From contig NZ_BPFZ01000004.1 in the NCBI RefSeq assembly GCF_030158815.1, forward strand, positions 124,001 to 188,000: a stretch of 64,000 bases of DNA. The letters run 5' to 3'. Shown here in pieces: positions 16,715 through 26,492 of the stretch; position 1 is the first letter of the stretch; each line of letters opens with the position of its first letter. The notes below the pieces were generated by a model, which saw only the letters and a program-made list of their open reading frames with translations, did no database searches and was not told the DNA's origin. Source of the DNA: Candidatus Phycosocius spiralis (lineage in GTDB: Bacteria; Pseudomonadota; Alphaproteobacteria; Caulobacterales; Aquidulcibacteraceae). The position numbers and the translations under genes were made by a program.

Positions 16715-18298
16715 CTAAAGATCTTGCGGCAAAACACAGCGGCCTTTGTCGTAGGTCCCAACGGAGCGCAGGATTTCGCGGTCTTCTGGCTCGATGCGGC
16801 GGCCAGAGATTTGACTGTCCAAGACGCGCCGCACAAGGGCGTCTAACCGCGTTACCAAGTAACAATCCACGTCTGGTTCTGCGTGGGTATTGCCGATACC
16901 GCTGTCATCGGTCAGGAACAAATAGCGGGACTGTGTGGCCGCAGCCATGGCCCGCATGACATATTGAGCCGCATCATCGACGCCAGAAGCTGCAATCGGC
17001 ACCACTTGAATGCGTTTAGCGCGCGCAACTTCTGCGCCATTCCACGTCGCGGCAACATCTTCGCCATGCGGAGGTGCATCTGCGACGAGAAGGAGTGATT
17101 TGATTGCGCCAGGCCGTCAGGACAAGCCCATGGCCCTGTTCATCGCCACTTCCATCGCCTCGGGTGTGTCACCACCACCATCTGCGCTTTGCGCCGCAAC
17201 CAAATTTTGAGCCTTGCTGGGGTCCTTCATGAAGTCAAAGATGCGGGTGACATAGTCATCCCCTTTGTCGCGATAGAAGATCAAGGCAATACGAATGTCC
17301 AAATTCGGGTGGCGCTGTGAAATGGCACCAACGATAGCCCGCAGCTCAGACTTCAAATATTCCAGTTCGTCGTTCATGCTTCCCGTCGTGTCGACCACAA
17401 GCGCCAGATCAAATTGGTCAACCTCTTTGCGCTGACCACGCAGCTCCACGGCAACATTTTGTGCACCGGGAACGTCCGCAACATTGATGCGCCGTATGGG
17501 GCTGGCGTCATTGCCACTTTGGGCTGTCATTGTGATCGATGCACCCAGTCTGTCCAGGTCTGGGAAGAACACCACTTGTCCATTGGCAAGTCTGCTGAGG
17601 CTGAGACTATTGCCGTCCGCGCAGGTAAGGGTCACTTTCGCAAATGGCATGGGCTGGCCGTTTTTATCGCGAACCGTGACGCTGAGGACGCGGCCCGTGT
17701 CAACTTTCGGGACGCCCTGCAGGGTTTCGCCTTTCAGAAACTTGTCGACATAGCGCTGGTAAAGACGAGGATTGAGTAAGTCATCGTGCTCACCAGCGGT
17801 TAATTGGCCCGATTGAGGTGCAATTTCTGGCCTAGGTTTGGGTACCTTTTCCGACCGTGAGTCTGTGGCGCCTACCTTGGCCTCAGCGGTCGGCGAACTC
17901 ATGGCGCTTGCCTCGCTGCGAGCGCCCGAGACGACAATTGAAGCAGGGTCCGATGCGCCTACCAAAGGACTGGCAGTGATCGCGACCTCCCCAACCAGTG
18001 GCGGGGCTGGCGGAGATGGAGGAGGTAGTGGTGGCGACGGTGGAGCTGGGAGCGGAGATGGCGCGCCGACCTCGCGCGCTTTGCGCGCCGAAGACGCCCT
18101 ATCGTCACGGCTGCCCCAACGAGAAGGTCGGGTTTGCTGGCGGCTCTCTTCCGGTGCCAACGCGATCAGCTCCGGTGCGTTTCGGCAAAGTCCAGCCCCA
18201 TCCCTTTTTAAGAAACTATCCGGCTGGACAGTGTCGCTTGCTGCCGGCAGCGGTAGGGCAAGGCTTAAGGCAGCTGAGAGCAATAAAAGACGACGCAT
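16715..18298 (-). pseudogene. Periplasmic von Willebrand A protein with in-frame TGA
   Basis: The gene has 528 codons including a TGA at 17117-17119 after AMNRAMGLS. The same frame continues RPGAIKSLLLVADAPPHGED to a natural TAG at 16715. Trp would fit at that site (TGG to TGA). It starts with a signal peptide (RRLLLLSAALSLALPLPAAS). A Pro/Ser-rich linker follows at about residues 75-105, then a carboxypeptidase-like beta domain (VLSVTVRDKNGQPMPFAKVTL). Last is a VWA domain with MIDAS DTTGSMND and DGGGDTPE. Without readthrough the product loses the last third of the VWA fold. TGA followed by C is a relatively leaky context in bacteria. Confidence 0.8.
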
Positions 18299-18393
18299 GG
18301 GTGTGCCTCAAAAGAATAGGGGTACCATCAAACCATGATTAAGCAAAAAAAGGGCTGGTTTGCGTCGGAATAATGACTTCTTGCAAGGAAACT

Positions 18394-18420
18394 CCCCCTT
18401 TCCTGCATCAGAAAAGGGGG
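18394..18420 (-). terminator. Hairpin terminator after acnA
   Basis: CCCCCTTT (18394-18401) pairs with AAAGGGGG (18413-18420), an eight-pair stem just past the acnA stop. The downstream tail on the minus strand is AGTTTCC, a weak T-tract. Confidence 0.6.
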
Positions 18421-18430
18421 AAGAAGCTTC

Positions 18431-21115
18431 CTAGGCAGCGCGCGCCAATTGGCGCAGCACAAATTGCATGATGCCGCCGGACAAATAATAATCAAGCTCA
18501 TTGGCCGTATCGATGCGGCTGATCACGGGCGCAATCACCACCGTCCCGTCGGCACGGCGGATTTCGATTTCCATTTCTTTGCGCGGCGCGATGTCCTTGA
18601 TGCCATAAATGGTCACAAGCTCATCTCCCACCAGTTTCAGGCTGGCCCAGGTGACGCCATCGCAGAATTGGAACGGCAATACGCCCATGCCGATCAGGTT
18701 AGAGCGGTGAATGCGCTCAAAGCTTTCAGTTACGACCGCGCGCACACCCAAAAGATTGGTGCCCTTTGCTGCCCAGTCCCGCGAGGAGCCTGTGCCATAT
18801 TCCTTGCCCGCAAAAATCACGAGGGGAGTTCCCGCATCCTTATAGAGCATCGCTGCATCATAGATCGGCATCACCTCGCCATCGGGCCAGTGTTTGGTGA
18901 CACCACCTTCCACGCCCGGCACCATTTGGTTCTTGATGCGGATATTGGCAAATGTACCGCGCATCATCACTTCATGATGACCGCGACGTGCGCCGTAGGA
19001 GTTAAAGTCAATGGCACTGACGCCATTTCGGGTCAGATATTTACCGGCAGGGCTTGAGGCTTTGATCGAACCTGCTGGCGAGATATGATCTGTGGTGATG
19101 CTGTCGCCAAATAAGCCGAGGATGCGCGCTTGTAAGATGTCGGTGACACGTTTGGGTGTCATGGTCATGCCCTCAAAATAAGGTGGGTTCGCAACATAAG
19201 TTGAGTGTGCAGGCCAATTATATGTTTGGCCGCCTGAAACCTGTATCGACTGCCAGTTTGCATCGCCTTTAAAGACATCGGCATAACGGCGCGCAAACAG
19301 ATCAGGTGTGACAAAATCGCGCATAATGGCTGACACCTCGCGTGTGCTAGGCCATATATCCCTGAGATAAACGGCTTGACCATTCAAGCCTGTGCCTAAA
19401 GGGTCTTTAGTAAGATCGATTTGCATGGATCCAGCCAATGCATATGCCACCACTAGGGGCGGGGACGCCAAATAATTGGCCCGTGTGTCGGGATTAACCC
19501 GCCCTTCGAAATTACGATTACCCGACAATACAGAGGCAGCAACCAAATCGCCTGCAACAATCGCCTTGGTAATAGCTTCAGGCAAAGGTCCAGAATTACC
19601 AATACAAGTTGTACAGCCATAGCCCACCAGATTGAAGCCCATGGCATCTAGATCAGCTTGAAGACCTGATAGGGTTAAATAATCAGTGACAACTTGTGAT
19701 CCTGGTGCGAGCGATGTCTTAACCCATGGCTTAACCGTGAGACCCCGTGCGCGCGCTTTACTGGCAACCAGTCCAGCCGCAATCAAGACAGAAGGATTGG
19801 AAGTATTGGTGCAAGATGTGATGGCGGCTATGACCACATCTCCATGGCCAAGGTCATGATTGTGGCCTTCAACGCTGACACGTTTGGTCACTTCGCCTGC
19901 TTTGCCAAATTCGCCTTCAAGTGCTGACTTAAAAGCTGTAGACGCATCCGCCACTAAAACCCGATCCTGTGGGCGTTTGGGCCCTGCCAGAGAGGGCTGT
20001 ACACTACTTAGATCAAGGGCCAATTCATCGGTGAAAATCGGCAGGCCTGCATCATGCTTCCACATCATATTGGCTTTGGCATAGGCTTCAACCAAAGCTA
20101 CCCGTTCCTCATCACGCCCGGTTGAACGCAAGAAAGTAATTGTGTCTTCAGCAACTGGGAAGAAACCACAGGTCGCGCCATATTCTGGTGCCATATTGGC
20201 GATGGTTGCGCGGTCTTCCAATGTCATGGAATCAAGTCCCGGGCCAAAGAATTCAACAAATTTGCCGACCACACCTTTTTTGCGCAGCATCTGGGTAACG
20301 GTCAGCACCAAATCGGTTGCGGTAGCACCCTCTGGCAGTTTCCCATCCAGACGAAAGCCAACCACTTCAGGGATCAACATTGATATGGGTTGACCCAACA
20401 TCGCCGCCTCGGCTTCAATCCCGCCGACACCCCAACCCAGAACCGCCAAACCATTGATCATGGTGGTGTGGCTATCGGTGCCAACCACGCTGTCAGGATA
20501 GGCGATTTCAACACTCCCGTCCTTGGCGGTCCAAACGGTTTGAGCCAGATATTCTAGATTGACCTGATGGCAGATGCCGGTGCCGGGCGGTACCACACGG
20601 AAATTCTTAAATGCGCTTTGGCCCCAGCGCAAGAACGCATAGCGCTCACCATTGCGGTCATATTCAAGATCAACATTCTTGGCAAAGCTGTCGCCCTGAC
20701 CGGCATAATCGACCATGACAGAGTGATCGATCACCAAATCAACTGGGATCAGTGGATTGACCTTTTCAGGATCAGAACCCAAGGCCGCAGCCGCATCGCG
20801 CATGGCGGCCAGATCCACGACAGCGGGAACGCCGGTAAAGTCCTGCATCAAAACCCGTGCTGGGCGAAACGCAATTTCGTGTTCGGTCTTGCCCTTATTG
20901 TCCACCCAGCGCGCCACAGCCTCAATATCGGCCTTGGTGACGGTGACGCCATCTTCGGCGCGCAACAGATTTTCCAGCAGGATCTTTAAGGTCACCGGCA
21001 ATTTAGACACATCGCCCAAGCCATTCTTGGCGGCGGCTTCTAAAGAATAATAGACATAGGTTTTGGAGCCAACACCCAAGGTTTGGCGTGAATTGAAACT
21101 ATTGACTGAGGGCAT
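18431..21115 (-). CDS. acnA: Aconitate hydratase A
   Basis: This 894-residue 4Fe-4S enzyme isomerises citrate and isocitrate in the TCA cycle. The cluster cysteines are seen in [14 protein letters not shown] and [13 protein letters not shown]. Substrate motifs include [22 protein letters not shown] and, in the swivelling domain, [16 protein letters not shown]. Start MPSVNSF at 21115 fits the family; the open frame to 21247 is too long and unlike AcnA. A 395-base leader upstream carries repeated GGTGCACC palindromes. Confidence 0.96.
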   Translation of the reverse strand: MPSVNSFNSRQTLGVGSKTYVYYSLEAAAKNGLGDVSKLPVTLKILLENLLRAEDGVTVTKADIEAVARWVDNKGKTEHEIAFRPARVLMQDFTGVPAVVDLAAMRDAAAALGSDPEKVNPLIPVDLVIDHSVMVDYAGQGDSFAKNVDLEYDRNGERYAFLRWGQSAFKNFRVVPPGTGICHQVNLEYLAQTVWTAKDGSVEIAYPDSVVGTDSHTTMINGLAVLGWGVGGIEAEAAMLGQPISMLIPEVVGFRLDGKLPEGATATDLVLTVTQMLRKKGVVGKFVEFFGPGLDSMTLEDRATIANMAPEYGATCGFFPVAEDTITFLRSTGRDEERVALVEAYAKANMMWKHDAGLPIFTDELALDLSSVQPSLAGPKRPQDRVLVADASTAFKSALEGEFGKAGEVTKRVSVEGHNHDLGHGDVVIAAITSCTNTSNPSVLIAAGLVASKARARGLTVKPWVKTSLAPGSQVVTDYLTLSGLQADLDAMGFNLVGYGCTTCIGNSGPLPEAITKAIVAGDLVAASVLSGNRNFEGRVNPDTRANYLASPPLVVAYALAGSMQIDLTKDPLGTGLNGQAVYLRDIWPSTREVSAIMRDFVTPDLFARRYADVFKGDANWQSIQVSGGQTYNWPAHSTYVANPPYFEGMTMTPKRVTDILQARILGLFGDSITTDHISPAGSIKASSPAGKYLTRNGVSAIDFNSYGARRGHHEVMMRGTFANIRIKNQMVPGVEGGVTKHWPDGEVMPIYDAAMLYKDAGTPLVIFAGKEYGTGSSRDWAAKGTNLLGVRAVVTESFERIHRSNLIGMGVLPFQFCDGVTWASLKLVGDELVTIYGIKDIAPRKEMEIEIRRADGTVVIAPVISRIDTANELDYYLSGGIMQFVLRQLARAA

Positions 21116-21510
21116 GATAAGCCGTCCTTTATTCGAGCGAGTTGATAGACCCCTTTGGCCCTTCACCAGCGGCAAAAAGCACCAAAGGTTTCGCCCGCAA
21201 GGGTCGCGCGCTAGTGAGCGGCGTCTCGACCGGCGGTGACCACCCACTAGGGTAGCGCTCCTTCTTTAACGCCTAAATGGTTAAAGGTCTATGCTTGCGT
21301 TCAGGGTGGGGTGCACCTATTGAGACCATGGTGAGGATTGGTGCTTCAAGGTGCACCAATAATGTAGGTTCAAAGACATCATCATCGCGGTCGCTAGAAA
21401 CCCCTCACGCACCTCAATGCCGTTAACCGTTCAGGCCAGCCTTGGAGCATTCAAATCGAGAATGAATGACACCCGCATGCCTTTGGACAAGACATTAGCT
21501 TGTCCTGGCC
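21116..21510. other. Upstream region of acnA with repeated palindromes
   Basis: No gene is supported in these 395 bases. The palindrome GGTGCACC occurs at 21310-21317 and 21350-21357, 40 bases apart. The second overlaps a hairpin: ATTGGTGC (21337-21344) pairs with GCACCAAT (21353-21360). These are candidate operator or leader structures for acnA, or transcript ends of the DUF1674 gene. Confidence 0.5.
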
Positions 21511-21735
21511 TCAAAAATCGTAAGCGATGCCCTTACGCTCCCAATCGCCAAACCGCGTTGGCTCTGCCCCTTTAGGTCCGTTTAACTCTGGCGCTAAAGC
21601 GCGCTTCTGTTGGGCTTGTTCCTGACGTGCTTGCGCCTCTGCAAGCGCGCGTTGAGCAGGGCTGCTGGTTTGAGCGGCAAGCTCATCACGTAGAGGTGAT
21701 GGCAAAGGGGGGGTAGCATGGCTTTTTTCTGGCAT
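21511..21735 (-). CDS. DUF1674 / SdhAF4-like small protein
   Basis: This 74-residue protein ends with the DUF1674 signature [17 protein letters not shown] then DF. This family is related to the succinate dehydrogenase assembly factor SDHAF4, which helps flavinylate the SdhA subunit; that function is inferred from the family. The start MPEKSH at 21735 is chosen since upstream codons are non-conserved. It is divergent from htpX with a 46-base gap. Confidence 0.82.
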   Translation of the reverse strand: MPEKSHATPPLPSPLRDELAAQTSSPAQRALAEAQARQEQAQQKRALAPELNGPKGAEPTRFGDWERKGIAYDF

Positions 21736-21781
21736 GATAGACCTTACATATAGGCCCTGCTTTGATGGAGTCGAGCCTAGG

Positions 21782-22732
21782 ATGAATACGACCAAGACCT
21801 TTATCTTATTGGCGGCTTTGACCGGCCTTTTCATGGCCCTTGGCTATGTGATCGGGGGGCCCGGTGGCATGGCGATTGCTTTTGTGTTGGCCGCAGCTAT
21901 GAACATCTTTTCCTATTGGAATTCAGATAAGCTGATATTGCGTGCCTATCACGCCATTGAAGTTGGGCCCGGGGACCACGATCCTACAATTGCGACCTAT
22001 GCCCAAGATGTGTTGACCATGGCGCAAAAGGCCAATATGCCAGTGCCGCGCATTTATGTGATCCACAATGACCAGCCCAATGCTTTTGCTACTGGGCGAA
22101 ACCCGCAAAATGCGGCGGTTGCAGCCACCACTGGCCTATTGTCACTCCTAACACGCCAAGAGGTGGCCGGGGTGATGGCTCACGAACTCGCCCATGTGAA
22201 AAGTCATGATACGCTGACCATGACGGTCACGGCGACCATTGCTGGGGCGATCGGAATGCTAGCCAATTTTGCCATGTTTTTTGGCGGTGACCGCGAGCGA
22301 CCCAATCTTGTGGCGATGATTTTGATGATGATAGTCGCCCCGATGGCGGCGGGCATTGTGCAAATGGCCATTAGCCGTTCACGCGAATACGAAGCCGATC
22401 GGTTGGGTGCCCAGATTGCCGGCGATCCAAAGTGGTTAGCTTCGGCCTTGGAAAAGATTGAGCGCTATGCTCGAAATGTGCCCAATGAGGATGCGGAGCG
22501 CAATCCTGCTACCGCCCACTTGTTTATCATCAATCCACTCGCCGGTGGGCTGCGTGATAACTTATTCTCAACCCATCCCGCAACCCAAAATCGGGTGGCA
22601 GAGCTCAATGCCCTAGTGGCAAGCGATGCGCAGGGAAATGCTTTGGGGATTGACGATCAAGCTCGCTCGGCTGGGGTCCAGCAACGGCAGTCCAAAAGCC
22701 CTTGGGCGCGCAAGAAGGGGCCTTGGGGTTAG
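21782..22732 (+). CDS. htpX: Membrane zinc metalloprotease HtpX
   Basis: This 316-residue M48 family protease of the inner membrane degrades damaged membrane proteins. Two N-terminal helices ([21 protein letters not shown] and a second at about 33-53) precede the catalytic [13 protein letters not shown]. The third zinc ligand is in [11 protein letters not shown]. Two further helices lie between them. The start at 21782 follows family length. A Q/S/R/K-rich tail ends KKGPWG. rsmB follows in the same direction. Confidence 0.94.
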   Translation: MNTTKTFILLAALTGLFMALGYVIGGPGGMAIAFVLAAAMNIFSYWNSDKLILRAYHAIEVGPGDHDPTIATYAQDVLTMAQKANMPVPRIYVIHNDQPNAFATGRNPQNAAVAATTGLLSLLTRQEVAGVMAHELAHVKSHDTLTMTVTATIAGAIGMLANFAMFFGGDRERPNLVAMILMMIVAPMAAGIVQMAISRSREYEADRLGAQIAGDPKWLASALEKIERYARNVPNEDAERNPATAHLFIINPLAGGLRDNLFSTHPATQNRVAELNALVASDAQGNALGIDDQARSAGVQQRQSKSPWARKKGPWG

Positions 22733-22817
22733 CGCAAAATCATGGCTAACTGTTGGATTGGACAACAAACAGGCATTTGCGCTTGACCGGGCAGGTCTGT
22801 GCGCGCAGGACGCTGCC

Positions 22818-24158
22818 ATGCCCCTTCCAAATGCCACAGCAGACCGGAACCGCTTTAGGAAACCCAAACGTCAAACTCCGCTGGTGAACCCCGATCCTGC
22901 GCGCTTTGCTGCCGTGTGCATGGTTTCCCATGTGATTGACCAGCGCTGGACTTTGGAAGAGGCGATGCGCAGGGAACAATCATTTGTTGGCTTAGATGGG
23001 CGTGACCGCGGCTTTGCGGCACACCTTACCTTGGTGACATTACGGGCTTTGGGGATTGTGGACGCTGTGCTTGCAACGAAACTGGCACGCCCTTTGCCTG
23101 ATAGCGCTCATTTTGCCAAAGCATTGTTACGTGTTGGAGCCGCCCAATTGATTGAGGGTTTAGCGCCCCCCCATGCCGCGGTAGGGCGTGCTGTAGATCT
23201 TGCTAAATTTGAAGCGACAGGACGCGGCTTTGCTGGACTTGTGAATGCCGTCCTGCGTGCCATCGCGACCGAACCTTATTCCCGCCCGCACGACCGTGAA
23301 CGTGTACCCGCTTTATGGTGGAACCGCTGGCGCAGCGCCTACGGCGCGGAAACCGCAGATGCTATTGCATCGAGTTTAGCTCAGCAACCAGCTCTTGACC
23401 TCAGTCACAAAGGTGATGGAACCATCATTGCAAAAGCGGTCGGAGGCGATTTATTACCAACGGGCAGCATTCGATTGCGTGAAACGCCTTCCGATGTGAC
23501 GGCTTTGCCACTCTGGGGCGAGGGCAATTATTGGGTGCAAGATGGTGCGGCTGCTTTGCCTGCAAAGCTTTTAGCCACAAAGCGCGGTGAAACTGTGTTG
23601 GATATGTGTGCGGCCCCCGGGGGTAAAACCCTGCAATTGGCGGCCACAGGCGCGCGCGTAACGGCTTTGGATGTGGATAGTGCCCGGATCAATAAGGTCG
23701 CTGAAAACCTCGCCCGAACCGCGCTAACCGCCCAGTTGATGGTGGCTGATGCGCGCCAATTTGACGCGCCAGAAAGTTTTGATGCCGTGCTTTTGGATGC
23801 ACCTTGCAGCGCAACAGGAACTTTGCGCCGTAACCCCGAAGCTTTATGGATTAAAACTCCTAGCCACGTGGCGCGCTTTGCCCAAACTCAAGCTGAGCTG
23901 ATCTTGACTGGCGCACAGGCTCTAAAGCCCGGTGGCCGATTGGTTTATGCGGTGTGCTCACTTGAACCAGAAGAAGCGCAATCGGGTGTTCAAGCAGCTC
24001 AAGAGTCTGGATTAGTGGTGTCGCCAATCAAACCAGATGAGCTACCAAAGCTGGAGCAGGCCATTACAAAAGAAGGCTATGTGCGTATATTTCCAAGTTA
24101 TTGGGGGGAGCTGGGTGGCTTGGATGGATTTTTTATCGCACGTTTTAATAAAACTTAA
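22818..24158 (+). CDS. rsmB: RsmB-family RNA (cytosine-C5) methyltransferase
   Basis: This 446-residue enzyme uses SAM to methylate cytosine in 16S rRNA. An N-terminal NusB-like domain (about residues 30-160) is followed by the methyltransferase. SAM motif I is VLDMCAAPGGKT. Motif IV is DAPCSATGTLRRNPEALW. The motif VI catalytic Cys is in YAVCSLEPEE. ATG 22818 is used; the frame is open back into htpX but those codons are not conserved. It lies between htpX and rpe, a common alphaproteobacterial order. Confidence 0.92.
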   Translation: MPLPNATADRNRFRKPKRQTPLVNPDPARFAAVCMVSHVIDQRWTLEEAMRREQSFVGLDGRDRGFAAHLTLVTLRALGIVDAVLATKLARPLPDSAHFAKALLRVGAAQLIEGLAPPHAAVGRAVDLAKFEATGRGFAGLVNAVLRAIATEPYSRPHDRERVPALWWNRWRSAYGAETADAIASSLAQQPALDLSHKGDGTIIAKAVGGDLLPTGSIRLRETPSDVTALPLWGEGNYWVQDGAAALPAKLLATKRGETVLDMCAAPGGKTLQLAATGARVTALDVDSARINKVAENLARTALTAQLMVADARQFDAPESFDAVLLDAPCSATGTLRRNPEALWIKTPSHVARFAQTQAELILTGAQALKPGGRLVYAVCSLEPEEAQSGVQAAQESGLVVSPIKPDELPKLEQAITKEGYVRIFPSYWGELGGLDGFFIARFNKT

Positions 24159-24243
24159 CTGAGGCTAAGCTAGCACTTGCGCTTAGAAGTATGCTGTCGA
24201 TGCCTAGAAGAGCAAAAATTCCCTAAAAGAGAACCAAACTTCT

Positions 24244-24909
24244 ATGTCAAATCTCCTGATTAGCCCTTCAATTTTATCTGCAGACTTTGCAAAGCTTGGT
24301 GAAGAGGTTGCAGACATCACGACGGCGGGTGCCGATATGATCCATATTGATGTGATGGATGGCCATTTTGTACCCAATATAACCATAGGACCCCAAGTTG
24401 TTCGGGCGCTTCGGTCCTATTCGGATAAGCCATTTGATGTCCATCTCATGATAGCACCGGCCGATCCTTATCTTGAAGCCTTTGCACAAGCTGGTGCGGA
24501 TATCATCTCAATTCACCCGGAGGCAGGTCCCCATTTGCACCGCAGTCTACAAACTATCACACAATTGGGCAAAAAGGCCGGCGTCGTTCTCAATCCGTCC
24601 ACGCATGAAACGGCGATTGAACATGTCATTGACTGTGTAGACCTGATTTTGGTGATGAGTATTAATCCAGGTTTTGGCGGACAGACGTTTTTGCCAAGTC
24701 AGCTTCCCAAGATCGCGGCACTGCGCACGATGATTGACCGTTCGGGCCGCAAGATTTTGCTTGAAGTTGATGGTGGCGTAACTCCTGAAACGGCGCGGGC
24801 CTGCATTGATGCAGGTGCTGACACATTGGTGGCTGGAACCGCCGCTTTCAAAGGCGGACCAAGCGCCTATGTTGCCAATCTTGCAGCTCTCAAAGCAGCA
24901 GTGGCATAA
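24244..24909 (+). CDS. rpe: Ribulose-phosphate 3-epimerase
   Basis: This 221-residue TIM-barrel enzyme interconverts ribulose-5-P and xylulose-5-P. Metal and catalytic motifs are present: [39 protein letters not shown], the phosphate loop [12 protein letters not shown], and [11 protein letters not shown]. It is eight bases ahead of the heparinase-like gene and probably co-transcribed with it. Confidence 0.96.
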   Translation: MSNLLISPSILSADFAKLGEEVADITTAGADMIHIDVMDGHFVPNITIGPQVVRALRSYSDKPFDVHLMIAPADPYLEAFAQAGADIISIHPEAGPHLHRSLQTITQLGKKAGVVLNPSTHETAIEHVIDCVDLILVMSINPGFGGQTFLPSQLPKIAALRTMIDRSGRKILLEVDGGVTPETARACIDAGADTLVAGTAAFKGGPSAYVANLAALKAAVA

Positions 24910-24917
24910 AGCAAGTC

Positions 24918-26492
24918 ATGTCAACTCAGCCAAGTTCTCTAAGTGGTACTAGTCTTGTTGCTTGGTTCGGCCAAGAATGGCGCAATATGGTGAAAGCGGC
25001 TTGGAAACGCGATGAAGAATTGGTCATCCCTGCCCATTGGTATCGTCTGACCGATATCAGGCCGGCAAACCGTGAAGAGGGAGAGGCGCTGGCAAGGGGG
25101 CTTGCACCTGTTCGGGCCGGACTTGGGAATTTTGATCCCGTCAAAGGTCCATTTCACGTACCTGCATCCTTCAACACAGCTTGGGCGGTATCATTTGAAT
25201 TTCTCCGCGACCTTTCAACCTTAGAGGATCACTTTGTTCCGATCGTGGAAACCTGGTTGCCTCACTGGTTTGAAAATCATCCCAATGCTACACCCAATGC
25301 ACTTTCAAGACTAACTCTTGATATGGTTGGGCTGTCCAATAATGAACATATAATCTGTCGTGGACGCCGGGTGCTCAATTGGCTGGCACATCTATTACCA
25401 ATATCCCACCAGCTTACACCTGCCTCACAAGCCAGGATTTGGGCATTTTTTCTCGCAGATGTCAGGTGTCTGTGTTCAGATGGTCGAGGATTTTTAAGTC
25501 AATTAAGGTCTGCCTTTGTGCCTACAAATCGCCGCGTTTTATGGATGCGGGCCTGCGCTATACTTGGGGTACAAGCCTGTGCACCAGGTATGCTAGCACA
25601 AGATGTGGTTGACGGGGCTGTTGGGTGTATTGACGAATTGATTTGCCCCGACGGTATGTTTGCCGATGGCTCTATTCTGGGTACATTGTCTGCGACTGCA
25701 GATTTAGCCATGTTGACTAAGATTGAGGCCATCGAGCCTATTTTTCAACGTGCGGCACAAGCGATTGCAACCTTAACTCGGGGTGATGGTTCGCTCGTCA
25801 CTTTCGGTAACCAGCACGGGTTTCGCGGCTTGGTTGAAGCGATTTTAGGATCGCATGACTGGCGTCGATCGACCATTTTAAAGACTGGTTCCATCGGGTT
25901 TTTAGAAATTGGCGACCTTAGAATTTGGACACGCGGCTGTAGCAGCCCAGGCTATCATGGCCCCCTAATTGAGGTTGAGTGGCAGGGCCAGATTTTATTC
26001 ACCACAGGTGATGAATATGGGTCAGCCTTAAGATTTGATTGTCCTGCCCATCTAAGCAAACCCCAGTGTCGTCGGCGCGATGAAGACGACAATGTAACCC
26101 TTGAAGTCAGTTGTCGGGTAGATGTAGCTGGGCAACACTATACGTGCATCCGAACGATCACGGTTTCAGCAGACCACAATTTGATCAAGGTTCAAGATCT
26201 CTTATTCCCAGAAGCTGGGGGGGGCATTCCACAAAGGGTTTATGGCTACTTTTTATTGGGCCAAAATTGCCAAACTGTGATCTGTAAGGACGGTCAAAGC
26301 GCTTTGATTCAATTACCCTCAGGTGTGACTTGGCGGCTTCGAACTTGTAGTTTACAAATTATCGCGGAGGGTTTATCAAATTATAGTAAAGGGGGTATTT
26401 CTCAACATTTGTTGATGTGTTTATTGGGCGACCAGTCCTCGCGCCGTGAGATCGACATGCGGTGGGAGCTCCAACTTGAGGATAAAGCATGA
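24918..26492 (+). CDS. Heparinase II/III family protein
   Basis: This 524-residue protein has an N-terminal alpha-barrel (FNTAWAVSFEFLRDLS, RLTLDMVGLSNNEHIICRGRRVLNW) and a C-terminal beta-sandwich (HGPLIEVEWQGQILFTTGDEYG). This is the heparinase II/III architecture found after rsmB-rpe in many alphaproteobacteria. There is no signal peptide. Its substrate is unknown; a polysaccharide lyase-like or structural role in envelope polymer turnover is inferred. The stop overlaps the next gene's ATG as ATGA. Confidence 0.85.
   Translation: MSTQPSSLSGTSLVAWFGQEWRNMVKAAWKRDEELVIPAHWYRLTDIRPANREEGEALARGLAPVRAGLGNFDPVKGPFHVPASFNTAWAVSFEFLRDLSTLEDHFVPIVETWLPHWFENHPNATPNALSRLTLDMVGLSNNEHIICRGRRVLNWLAHLLPISHQLTPASQARIWAFFLADVRCLCSDGRGFLSQLRSAFVPTNRRVLWMRACAILGVQACAPGMLAQDVVDGAVGCIDELICPDGMFADGSILGTLSATADLAMLTKIEAIEPIFQRAAQAIATLTRGDGSLVTFGNQHGFRGLVEAILGSHDWRRSTILKTGSIGFLEIGDLRIWTRGCSSPGYHGPLIEVEWQGQILFTTGDEYGSALRFDCPAHLSKPQCRRRDEDDNVTLEVSCRVDVAGQHYTCIRTITVSADHNLIKVQDLLFPEAGGGIPQRVYGYFLLGQNCQTVICKDGQSALIQLPSGVTWRLRTCSLQIIAEGLSNYSKGGISQHLLMCLLGDQSSRREIDMRWELQLEDKA

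Noticed and set aside
17117-17119. Recoding of TGA to Trp across the genome
   Set aside because: Many genes end at TGA with overlapping starts (for example ftsE-ftsX at 9569-9572, plsC at 11234), so TGA is a working stop.
21400-21440. CtrA binding site near acnA
   Set aside because: Only one TTAA half-site is present; no TTAA-N7-TTAA was found.
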